NCBI RefSeq assembly: GCF_002140915.1
Contig: NZ_NGKU01000001.1
Coordinates: forward strand, 1,424,900 to 1,488,899
DNA: 64,000 bases
Origin: Candidatus Enterococcus testudinis
Lineage (GTDB): Bacteria; Bacillota; Bacilli; Lactobacillales; Enterococcaceae
Reading direction: 5' to 3'
How positions within the stretch are numbered: the stretch's first letter is position 1; each line of letters starts with the position of its first letter. Positions 53,762 through 61,003 of the stretch are shown one piece after another. The translations under genes were made by a program, and so were the position numbers. The notes beneath the pieces were generated by a model that was not told where the DNA came from, ran no database searches, and saw only the letters and a program-made list of their open reading frames with translations.

Positions 53762-54603
53762 TAGACTGCCGATTTCCGATAATCTCTCGGTGATTGGTAG
53801 TCTAGTTTTTGTTGGATTCGAGTTTCATTATAATAAGTAATGTATTCTTTTACAATTTCTATTACAATAGGTGTAGGCTCGTTTGTGAGCCCATCTAAGT
53901 AGAACGTTTCAGAACTTTAGTGAGGCATGAAACGATTCGATGCAGGCATTATCTGAGGGTGTCCCTTAAAGGGACACCCTCAGATAATGCCCTTTGTTTT
54001 TATTTGGTTCTGATAATCATAAGAAGTATAAACAGAACCTTGATCACTATGCAATAGACAATCCGTTGTTTTGGGTAGTTGGTTAAGTGTATCTAGACCA
54101 AAAGCTCTATCTTGCTTATCACCGATGGTATAAGCGATAATTTCACCATTGTACAAATCCATGATCGAAGATAAATATAATTGCTTTTGTCCAAAAGGCA
54201 GATAAGTAATATCTGTGACCAATTTCTTTAAAGGAGCTTCTGAAGAAAATTGTCTATTCAGCTTGTTTTCGACAACCGCATAAGGTTGCCCAACTTTATG
54301 ACGTTTCTTCACTTTCACACGACAATTCCAATGATATTTTTGCATAATATTTTGAATGGTATTTTTATTAACTTTGTATTCCTGGTTAATCAACGCTGTG
54401 ATCTTACGATAGCCATATCTAAACTTATGCTGGAGAAAGGGACGACGTATAGTCTCTTCAATGGCCGTTAAACTTCCTAAGTTTTTTCGATGAGTCCAAC
54501 GATAATAGCTAGATCGAGAAATGCCGAAAAGATGACACAATGCAGTAATGGTTAATTTTCCTTTCATTCCTTTGACTAATTCTACAAATATTTCTGGTTC
54601 CAC
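53762..54603 (-). pseudogene. IS3-family transposase OrfB (DDE), disrupted
   Basis: From 54603 the frame gives 207 residues with an HTH_21-like start and DDE residues D (KLVTDITYLPF) and D (LLHSDQGSVYTS), then stops at TGA inside a 47-bp palindrome. Beyond it, the expected sequence with the catalytic Glu (DNACIESFHASLK) is still readable in another frame, then a further one-base shift near 53915 (an extra T after CTAAAG) leads to the normal end QKLDYQSPRDYRKSAV. Two lesions therefore separate the N-terminal part from the third catalytic residue. Confidence 0.85.
53945..53991. repeat. 47-bp perfect palindrome inside orfB
   Basis: Two 23-nt arms (GGCATTATCTGAGGGTGTCC... and its exact complement) around one central base. 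In the orfB reading, the 3' arm is normal transposase sequence, while the 5' arm is an inverted copy that replaces the expected codons and brings in the stop. No hairpin of this type belongs to IS3 elements. Confidence 0.95.
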
Positions 54604-54905
54604 ATCCTTTCCAATTCCTTGTACTTTTTTAACACGTCAATCTGTGTCTTTAAAAATTTGTTTTCATTTTTAAGCTGTTGTTCATTTGATTGGTCTTCTG
54701 GACTTTTTCCGTAGGAATACTGTTTTCCAACTGGTTGAAGCAGTCGATGATTCTCCCCTTTACGGTACCAACGCCACCACGTTTCGATTTGAGTTTTATT
54801 TTTAATACCTAATTCTTCCATAATTTTTCTTACAGGAATATTTTCTTGTTTCATCTGTATAGCCAGTTCTTTGATGTGAATCGGATAAGCCACTCGATTT
54901 CCCAT
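54582..54905 (-). CDS. IS3-family transposase OrfA
   Basis: About 107 residues with an N-terminal helix-turn-helix (IHIKELAIQMKQENIPVRKI, KTQIETWWRWYR) and a C-terminal leucine-zipper-like coil. AGGAGG precedes the ATG at 54905. The end overlaps orfB by 22 bp; A_AAA_AAG at 54624-54630 is the likely -1 frameshift site making OrfAB. Confidence 0.82.
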   Translation of the reverse strand: MGNRVAYPIHIKELAIQMKQENIPVRKIMEELGIKNKTQIETWWRWYRKGENHRLLQPVGKQYSYGKSPEDQSNEQQLKNENKFLKTQIDVLKKYKELERMWNQKYL

Positions 54906-54919
54906 TTTAAAAAGCACCT

Positions 54920-54970
54920 CCTGGTTAAATTCATTTTACTTGAATTCAACAAGAGGTGCTTTTTTATTTT
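54920..54970. terminator. Hairpin at the right end of the IS3 element
   Basis: AAAAAGCACCTC/GAGGTGCTTTTT arms flank the segment between the right terminal repeat and orfA; probably shields the element from outside transcription. Confidence 0.6.
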
Positions 54971-54994
54971 GTCTCAGTTTATTGGGTCAGTTCC

Positions 54995-55062
54995 GTCTTT
55001 TTGTTATAAAAAATATATTTGGTGGCCCTACTCAGTTTGAGTAACAACACCAAATATTATAG
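54995..55062. repeat. Structured direct repeat, copy 1
   Basis: Starts exactly at the IS3 right end with GTCTTTTTGTTA and shares about 65 bp with 56788-56851. Inside, 55017-55055 is a symmetric fold: ATTTGGTG / 4-nt / TACTCA / GTT / TGAGTA / 4-nt / CACCAAAT, all stem pairs perfect. It lies upstream of the AbiE operon. Confidence 0.8.
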
Positions 55063-55115
55063 AGCCAAGTGTAAGTCTCTTTGTTTTGCCGTTTTTATAT
55101 AAGAACTACTCATTC

Positions 55116-55146
55116 ATTTCTTAGTAAATTCATTTTGTTAAGAAAT
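55116..55146. promoter_or_regulatory. AbiE operator-like inverted repeat 1
   Basis: ATTTCTTAG and TTAAGAAAT half-sites 13 bp apart, just upstream of the -10. The geometry is the same as in inverted repeat 2. Confidence 0.65.
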
Positions 55147-55156
55147 GTTGTATAAT
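55129..55156 (+). promoter_or_regulatory. Promoter of the AbiE operon
   Basis: -10 TATAAT (55151-55156) with a weak -35 TTCATT 16 bp upstream. It lies between the two inverted repeats, 44 bp before abiEi. Confidence 0.6.
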
Positions 55157-55186
55157 TTTCTTAGTGATTTAAATTTGCTAAGAAAA
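55156..55186. promoter_or_regulatory. AbiE operator-like inverted repeat 2
   Basis: TTTTCTTAG and CTAAGAAAA half-sites, 13 bp apart, between the -10 and the abiEi start. AbiEi antitoxins are known to repress their own operon by binding paired inverted repeats. Confidence 0.7.
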
Positions 55187-55199
55187 TGAAGGTGGAAAC

Positions 55200-55823
55200 A
55201 TGACGTTCTTTGATGTACAAAAGGAACAGTTGAAAAAAGCTGAAAACTTAATTAAGTCGGACATTATTTTCACTAATGAAGATTTTCTGAAGCAAGATAT
55301 TTCAAAAGATTTTAAGAACAAATTGATAAAGGATGGGGTTTTTGAAGAAGTCTATTCTGGAATTTATATCAGGGCGGATAGTTATGTAGATGATTTTCTG
55401 GTACGTCAAATGATTTTACCTAAAGGGATCTTTTCAAATGAAACAGCACTCTATATACACGACCTGACAGATAAATTCCCTTATACTGTTTGGATGAATT
55501 TTCCAGTGGGCTATAAATTACCGAAGAATGTTCCGGATTATTTGTAGAATACAGTTGTAAGGCAGGTCTCGGAGCGCTATCTCAATTTGGAAATTATTGA
55601 TGTTCCTGTATCAGCAAGCAAGCATGCTATACGCGTTTATTCAAAAGAAAAAACACTTTGTGATATTGTAAAGAAAAAGAATGTGGTGGAACAAGAAGTC
55701 ATTAATAAGGCGTTCAAACGATACTTATCATCCAAAGAACGGGATGTTGGAAAATTGATACAAGTAGCAAAGGAAATGAGAGCCGAAAAGCAAGTGAGAA
55801 CGATTGTTGAGGTGTTGATATGA
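55200..55823 (+). pseudogene. AbiEi-family antitoxin, interrupted by an in-frame TAG
   Basis: The frame encodes an AbiEi-type antitoxin of about 207 codons: an N-terminal winged-helix part (IIFTNEDFLKQDISKDF, GVFEEVYSGIYIRAD) and a C-terminal domain with SASKHAIRVYSKEKTLCDIV, typical of AbiEi. One TAG at 55545-55547 interrupts it after 115 codons; the frame then continues undamaged to 55823. GAAGGTGG precedes the ATG. The stop overlaps the toxin gene (ATGA). The truncated product keeps the DNA-binding part only. Confidence 0.85.
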
Positions 55824-56656
55824 GTAGTAAAACAACTAGTTTAATGGATAAACTGAAAATTATTCGCAAGCAGACTGGCGTTGATATCCAAATTTTGATT
55901 AAGAAGTTTTTTATTGATTCATTTCTGAAATTATTGAGTGAATCTGCCTACCAAGATAAGTTTGTTTAGAAGGGTGGCTTCGTTCTTTCTGCGATTGCAG
56001 GAATCGAGAAGCGCACAACGGTAGATATTGACACATTAATTACTGGGGTAACTTTAGATGAACCGCATATTGAAACGTTAATTCATCAAATCATTGATGG
56101 GAAAGAAGTGAATGGGGTCACATTTCAGTTGGCTGATACGCAAAAAATTCATGATGAGAAGGAATTTACAGGGTATCGGGTATTTCTTATTGCACATCTA
56201 GATAATATGCGTGATAAATTTCATCTTGATATTGCAACAGGTGAAACCCTTGTCCCACCTCAGATTTCTTATCGGTATCAACCTCTAATACAAAAAGATG
56301 AAAGTTTTGAACTCTTTATTTATCGCACAGAAAGAATGCTTGCTGAGAAATTGCAGACGATTCTGGAACGGAGAACGCTAAACACTCGCAGTAAGGATTT
56401 CTTTGATGTCTACCTTTTTTCTCAACTTAATGTCATAGACGAAAAGATATTGTACGAAGCTTTTCATTTTGTTATTCAAGAAAGAAACTCAGAAAACGAT
56501 GTCAATAATTGGAAAATTATTTTGAATGAGCTTCATGATAGTGAAGAGATGAAGCATCGTTGGTCAATCTATCAGCGTGATAATCGGTATGTTGAAGATC
56601 TTTCGTTTGAAGAAACTTTGCAGAGTGTAGAAAATTATCTCTTGATGCTCTCTTGA
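55820..56656 (+). pseudogene. AbiEii-family nucleotidyltransferase toxin, interrupted by an in-frame TAG
   Basis: A 278-codon frame of the AbiEii/AbiGii toxin family. The nucleotidyltransferase signature KGGFVLSAIAGIEKRTTVDIDTLI (shown over residues 51-74) and the RMLAEKLQTILERR/RSKDFFDVY motif are intact. TAG at 55967-55969 (codon 50) sits right before the KGGF motif, where the family usually has Leu; TTG to TAG would explain it. The rest is open to 56656. A fragment could start at GTG 56108 but would lack the active site. Confidence 0.85.
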
Positions 56657-56787
56657 TTCACTGCTAGTATGAAAAATTGAAGCGTCCTCCATGAACAACT
56701 GATAAAGATGAGAAAAATACTAGTATGTTTTCTTATCGGTTATCCTACTATGATTGGGTTCCGTGATTTATTTATTGGAAATGAGCT

Positions 56788-56851
56788 GTCTTTTTGTTAA
56801 AAAAATTTGGTGTCGCTACTCAGTTTGATTAACAACAAAAAAATTATATAG
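56788..56851. repeat. Structured direct repeat, copy 2
   Basis: Second copy of the repeat at 54995, again starting GTCTTTTTGTTA and containing ATTTGGTG and CTACTCAGTTTGA; its right-hand arms have drifted (TGATTA, CAAAAAAAT), so the fold is imperfect. It stands between the AbiE operon and the gene at 56926. Together the two copies bracket the AbiE cassette as direct repeats. Confidence 0.75.
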
Positions 56852-56865
56852 CTATTTTTTTGAGA

Positions 56866-56897
56866 AGGCTTAACAAAAAAGTTAGGTCTTTTTTTAT
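56866..56897 (+). terminator. Intrinsic terminator between repeat copy 2 and the next gene
   Basis: AGGCTTAAC and GTTAGGTCT pair (with wobbles) around AAAAAA, followed by eight T. It is 29 bp before the start codon at 56926, so it is either the end of an upstream transcript or a leader attenuator. Confidence 0.6.
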
Positions 56898-56925
56898 TTC
56901 ATTTTTTAGTAAGGAGAGCAAAATA

Positions 56926-57375
56926 GTGCTGTTTGATCCAACAAATTATCAATTACCAAATAAAAACAATGTTGACTGGATAATGACCAAAAAGAACCTG
57001 AGTATTTTTCTGTCAGAATATAAAAATATCCGAGAGAAACTTGGTTTACCAGCTACACCTAAAGTCAAAGAAACTTATTCTCTGATACATAATGAAAATG
57101 TATCAAAAGAAATGTATACGGATGAACTGTATGAAGAGTTTGTATACTTACACAAAATGTTTATCCATGGCTATTTATCAATCAATCATCCATTTAAAAT
57201 AGATATTACGGAGCGCAGAAGGGAAATTTTTCTTCTGCGTTTTTTCTATGGTTTAACGATTCTATTGGTGAGTGAACGAATCCATTATCAGCGAAATGTG
57301 ATTATTGATGATTCAAATTTAGCAATCATTCAATTTACAAAAGCAATCAATCTATTAGTGATGAAAGACAGGTGA
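56926..57375 (+). CDS. Unknown protein of the accessory region
   Basis: 149 residues from GTG 56926, which has AAGGAG 9 bp upstream; the longer frame from 56860 crosses the terminator and is not credible. It opens MLFDPTNYQLPNKNNVDWIM and is helical, with a basic middle (DITERRREIFLLRFFYG). No family is recognised with confidence; the layout is loosely like small phage or ICE regulators such as ArpU. It is AT-rich compared with the core genes and forms a pair with the gene at 57383. Confidence 0.6.
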   Translation: MLFDPTNYQLPNKNNVDWIMTKKNLSIFLSEYKNIREKLGLPATPKVKETYSLIHNENVSKEMYTDELYEEFVYLHKMFIHGYLSINHPFKIDITERRREIFLLRFFYGLTILLVSERIHYQRNVIIDDSNLAIIQFTKAINLLVMKDR

Positions 57376-57382
57376 ATATGCG

Positions 57383-57766
57383 ATGAAATACGATGATTTA
57401 ATTGATGTACTTTATGAAACTTGTTCTGACTACGATCAGTTGATGTCTGGTGAGAAGCAAGCAGACCGCGACTTATTACAAAAACTTCTCGCATTGAATT
57501 TTGATGTCCGAAGAAATGGTATCAAAGGATTGGGTGACACAGAAGTCTTCATAGAAGATGATGTGCGATTACCATTTGAGGATCTGATATCAGAAATGGA
57601 GCAATTATCAAGTCGTTCTCGTTTTTCATCTATTAGTGAACTGTTAGATCGCACAAGGGAAGATTTACTTGAAAATGGTATCGATGGACTAATACCAAGT
57701 ATAGACATGAAAGAGAAAATTCGATTAGCTGTAGAAGAGAATCTTAAAGTAGGGTATCAAAATTAG
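57383..57766 (+). CDS. Acidic unknown protein of the accessory region
   Basis: This 127-residue, strongly acidic, predicted helical protein starts MKYDDLIDVLYETCSDYDQL. It has two similar Asn-Gly-Ile stretches (VRRNGIKGLGD and LLENGIDGLIP), possibly an internal duplication. No family is recognised. It lies 7 bp after the preceding unknown gene, so they form a small operon, closed by a hairpin that begins at 57768. Confidence 0.6.
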   Translation: MKYDDLIDVLYETCSDYDQLMSGEKQADRDLLQKLLALNFDVRRNGIKGLGDTEVFIEDDVRLPFEDLISEMEQLSSRSRFSSISELLDRTREDLLENGIDGLIPSIDMKEKIRLAVEENLKVGYQN

Positions 57767-57767
57767 C

Positions 57768-57837
57768 ACGGCTACTGTTTTTTAATGGTAAAGGAACCTA
57801 AAAATAACCATATATCAATCTTTAGCCGTTTTTTATC
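57768..57837 (+). terminator. Possible terminator after the unknown gene pair
   Basis: ACGGCT pairs with AGCCGT around a branched loop (inner ATGGT/ACCAT), followed by TTTTTT. The loop is long. Confidence 0.5.
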
Positions 57838-58000
57838 AAACCAACTACCAACTGTTTTTTACATATACTCTTTTTACAAGCTTGAATAAACGAACGCAGC
57901 GCTGCTGAAAGAGTACATGTCAATAGCGACAGAAAATTGTCGTTTTATGGCGGTTTAAAAATGTTGTTTTTAGCGGTAAACATGTTGCTTAAAAATCAGG

Positions 58001-58762
58001 TCAGGAACTTGAATTTTGATCCCTGTTTTCTTGATAATCCTTCATACGATAAGAATTACCGGTAATCTTATAAATCTTAGAATGATGAATCAGTCTATCA
58101 AGAATAGCGGCGGAGACGGCATCATTGTTAAATACCTGTCCCCACATTGAAAATGGTATATTGGTCGTAATCACAGTAGAGAAGCGTTCATATCGTAAAC
58201 TCATCAACTGGTAGAACCAATCGGCTTGGTCTCTAGTGATGGGTACATAGCCAATCTCATCAATGATCAATAGCGGATAATTCGCATAGACTTTGATTAG
58301 TCTTTCCAATGTTCCTTTATGATAGGCTTTCGTGAAGCGGCTGACCAGGTCATGAAAGACAATGAACTTCACCTTGATTCCTTGTTCGCAGGCAGCCACG
58401 CCAAGTGACGTAGCCAAATGGGTCTTGCCCACACCACTATTGCCTAGAAAACAAATATTAGCACACTGCTCCATAAAGCTGAGACTGGTTAGTTCTAGAA
58501 GCTCATTTCGATTTAAGCTGGGCTGGAAGGTAAAGTCAAAATCAATCATGCGTTTAGATTTGGGAAAGCGCGCATTCCTGATTCGTTGTTTGACTTTTTC
58601 CTGCTCAATATGTTCAAGTTCTTTATTGGTTAGGTCTAGCAAAGCCTCCGTCAGAGAAAGGTTTTTATTTGCCTCCTCTGAAACAAAGTTTGGTAAATAC
58701 TCAGCACATTTCACTAGGCCTAACTGTTGTAGATTATGGAGTAACTCTTGAAAGTTTGTCAT
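58001..58762 (-). CDS. istB: IS21 helper ATPase IstB
   Basis: About 253 residues from ATG 58762 (AAGGAG upstream). AAA+ ATPase with Walker A FLGNSGVGKTHLA and Walker B LLIIDEIGYVPITRDQAD, sensor region ITTNIPFSMWGQVFNN. IstB assembles with target DNA and stimulates the IstA transposase. It overlaps the region just after istA. Confidence 0.93.
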   Translation of the reverse strand: MTNFQELLHNLQQLGLVKCAEYLPNFVSEEANKNLSLTEALLDLTNKELEHIEQEKVKQRIRNARFPKSKRMIDFDFTFQPSLNRNELLELTSLSFMEQCANICFLGNSGVGKTHLATSLGVAACEQGIKVKFIVFHDLVSRFTKAYHKGTLERLIKVYANYPLLIIDEIGYVPITRDQADWFYQLMSLRYERFSTVITTNIPFSMWGQVFNNDAVSAAILDRLIHHSKIYKITGNSYRMKDYQENRDQNSSS

Positions 58763-58772
58763 GGTCAGCTCC

Positions 58773-59996
58773 TTATAAGTCATCGTATTGTGGCAAAGTA
58801 TTCTTAATATATTCGTAAATATCCTCGTCGTCTCGGTGTTTCATAGCGTCAGACTTAAGAATTTCAAACTTATCTTCCACATCATAATTGAACCGATTAT
58901 CAGTTAGAGGGTGTGAACGAATCAGTTCTCCGTTATAATAGATTTGGATATGTTGGTCGTCAAAATCCGTCTCGATTTCGACTTCACAGCCAATGTATTT
59001 CACAGGTACGGAGTACTTGCACTTTCTGAAGTTGACCATTGATTCTCTGGATACGATACGGGTAATATCGCATTCAAAGTAGGGTTTCAATAGTTCTTCT
59101 TGGATGGGTCGCAGGTGCTCTTTTTCTATGTATTCCCATAAATCAATCGGCCGCTCGCCTGTGGCTTGAGAAATTTCTTCGTGATTAAACTCATACCGCA
59201 AATTATTGACCAAGCTAATCAGCTCAGTTGCGTCATAAAACTCATAATTGTATGGTCGTAATCGTTCAACGAATCTCGCTAACGACTCTACGGCACCTTT
59301 AGTTTGTGGGCGATATGCCCGACAGATGATTGGTGTGAAACCCGCGTCTTTACTAAATTCATGAAAGCGAACATTGAACTGTGCTTTGCGATACTTGGTT
59401 CTAGAGTGATCGGCGACAGTCTTCATATTGTCAAACCAGATTTCTTCAGGAACGCCTTCTGCGTGTTGAAAGGCTTCAAGTAAGCATTGGAAGAGTGTGT
59501 CTTGTTTGCGGTCCCAAGTCAGTGTGATGTATTTCAGCTTTGAATAGTGGTTGACGTAGAGAAAGATATTGAATTTGTGGGGATTGCCAAACTTATCGTA
59601 AAGCACCACATCTTCTTTCCAATCAACTTGAGCAGCGAGTCCAGGAGTCGTTTCCACGCGAACCGTTGCTTTTTGAACAGCGTTTTCTTTGAAAGTTCGA
59701 CAGTAATCTCTAACGATGGTGTATTTTCCGGTGAAGCCCCGTTTTTGAATGAACTTGTAAATAGCCATGGCGGAACAGGAAAGTTCTAACTTATCTTTGA
59801 TGATTTCCCGATAACCATCCAGCTTCGAGGGTCTTGTCTTGTTCTTCGGTTTTTCTGGATTCGCTTTGATTCCTTCCTCGTAGTACCGTTTGACAGTTCT
59901 AGGGTCACAGTCATAGCGACGGGCCATAGCGGCATAGTTGGGTTTAATTTCTTTCATGATGTACTCGTGCACCTCTTCCTTGATATCGTTCCTCAA
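58773..59996 (-). CDS. istA: IS21 transposase IstA
   Basis: This 407-residue DDE transposase has an N-terminal helix-turn-helix (NYAAMARRYDCDPRTVKRYY) and catalytic residues visible as D in AAQVDWKED, D in EIWFDNMKT and E in TKGAVESLARF. The TTG start at 59996 has GGAGGAC about 9 bp upstream. It appears intact, so with IstB the element may be active. Confidence 0.92.
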   Translation of the reverse strand: MRNDIKEEVHEYIMKEIKPNYAAMARRYDCDPRTVKRYYEEGIKANPEKPKNKTRPSKLDGYREIIKDKLELSCSAMAIYKFIQKRGFTGKYTIVRDYCRTFKENAVQKATVRVETTPGLAAQVDWKEDVVLYDKFGNPHKFNIFLYVNHYSKLKYITLTWDRKQDTLFQCLLEAFQHAEGVPEEIWFDNMKTVADHSRTKYRKAQFNVRFHEFSKDAGFTPIICRAYRPQTKGAVESLARFVERLRPYNYEFYDATELISLVNNLRYEFNHEEISQATGERPIDLWEYIEKEHLRPIQEELLKPYFECDITRIVSRESMVNFRKCKYSVPVKYIGCEVEIETDFDDQHIQIYYNGELIRSHPLTDNRFNYDVEDKFEILKSDAMKHRDDEDIYEYIKNTLPQYDDL

Positions 59997-60049
59997 TCTA
60001 TTTGTCCTCCTTATGGATCAGATAGATTGATAATATCAAAAATAAAAAA

Positions 60050-60091
60050 ATGTCAGAAAAACGGCATTTTCATTCCGCCGTTTTCTGACAT
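60050..60091. repeat. Inverted repeat near the IS21 right end
   Basis: ATGTCAGAAAA(A)CGGC pairs with GCCGTTTTCTGACAT (one extra A). Probably an additional transposase-binding repeat, as IS21 elements carry several near each end. Confidence 0.6.
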
Positions 60092-60110
60092 ATTACCGCC
60101 GCTATTTACA

Positions 60111-60875
60111 CTGTACCGCCTGCTGTAGCAAAACCATTTGAGTCAATTATTCCATCATTTATCGTTGTAACGTTCTTCTTAGTCATTCGATTTTTTGATT
60201 GAAATTGGGTTAAATACAGATCCATTATCTCTTATTAACGGTACTTTAGGCATTCCACTTACAATGGTTGGTGGATCAATCGTGGGAATGATTTTTATCA
60301 AGATTTTCGAACAGTTTCTCTGGTTCTTTGGTCTTCATGGCTCAACTATCGTATCAGCAGTTGTCGGTCCTATCCATCAAGTGTTAGAGGATCAAAATAG
60401 AGCAGGATCTATTGCAGGAGAGATTCCGCAGAATATTATCAATATGAGCTTTAGAAATCACTTCACTTCGATCGGTATTATAGGTTCTGTAATTGCTATC
60501 TTAATCATCGCCAAAAGTAAACAATACAGAGAGGTTGGGAAAATCGCAGCAGGACCGTATATTTTCAATATTGGTGAACCAGCATTATTTGGAATCCCAT
60601 TGATGCTAAATGTAAACTATTTTATTCCTTTTGTTTTTGCTAATGCAATAAGCACTATTGTTGCCTATGTGGCTTTTGCCCTAAGCTTGGTTCCTGTGCC
60701 GACTGGATTGGCTCAGTTGCCATGGACGACACCGATCCTTATTAGTGGTTATTTTGTAACAGGGAGTGTGAGAGGCGCTATTTTACAGTTAGTGCAACTG
60801 ATTATCTGTGTGTTGATATGGATTCCGTTTGTAAAAATTTCGGATAGAAAACTGTATAAGGATGAATTAGCTTAA
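60111..60875 (+). pseudogene. PTS EIIC component (lactose/cellobiose type), 5'-truncated and frameshifted
   Basis: The reading just right of the IS21 (frame of 60113, PPAVAKPFESIIPSFIVVTFF) is typical EIIC, but runs into TGA at about 60193. The same protein resumes one frame over from 60195 (IEIGLNTDPLSLINGTLG) and continues to YKDELA. One base added or lost in the TTTTTTGATTG stretch explains it. The N-terminal half is missing at the IS21. Motifs GPIHQVLEDQNRAGS and FNIGEPALFGIPL mark the family. Confidence 0.85.
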
Positions 60876-60891
60876 TTTTTTACAATATAAA

Positions 60892-60931
60892 GATTAAGTC
60901 TTGGGGCCTTTTTCGTATCTGAGACTTAATC
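60892..60931. repeat. Inverted repeat between PTS and rhamnosidase remnants
   Basis: GATTAAGTCT and AGACTTAATC arms of 10 bp around a 20-nt loop. No T run follows on the plus strand, so it may be an operator or weak terminator. Confidence 0.4.
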
Positions 60932-61003
60932 GACAATATTAAAAAAATGTAGATTAGGCGAAAATAGTTATGAATCGCCGACCATTGAGAGACAATATTT
61001 CGT

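Larger units (their letters stand above)
53719..54994 (-). mobile_element. IS3-family insertion sequence (IS150-like), defective
   Basis: About 1.28 kb, bounded by related terminal inverted repeats of about 37 bp: left GGAACTGACTAAAGCTGTGA and right (reverse complement) GGAACTGACCCAATAAACTG, both running on to AAAAAAGC. It holds orfA and orfB on the minus strand, joined by an A_AAA_AAG slippery site (54624-54630). No target duplication was found. orfB is broken, so the element should not move by itself. Confidence 0.85.
57918..60110 (-). mobile_element. IS21-family insertion sequence
   Basis: About 2.19 kb with related TG...CA ends: left TGTCAATAGCGACAGAAAAT and right (reverse complement) TGTAAATAGCGGCGGTAATA. 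It holds istA and istB on the minus strand, both open over normal length. An extra inverted repeat (TGTCAGAAAA...TTTTCTGACA) lies at 60050-60091 near the right end. No target duplication was seen, and the PTS gene to the right lacks its 5' half on the left side, so a deletion probably followed insertion. Confidence 0.88.

Noticed and set aside
53719..54994. Target-site duplication for the IS3 element
   Set aside because: Flanking bases (ATA on the left, GTC on the right) do not match, so no duplication could be claimed; ends may be off by a few bases or the copy rearranged.
54995..56851. Repeats at 55.0 and 56.8 kb as part of a CRISPR array
   Set aside because: Only two copies, 1.8 kb apart, with genes between them and no regular spacers or cas genes.
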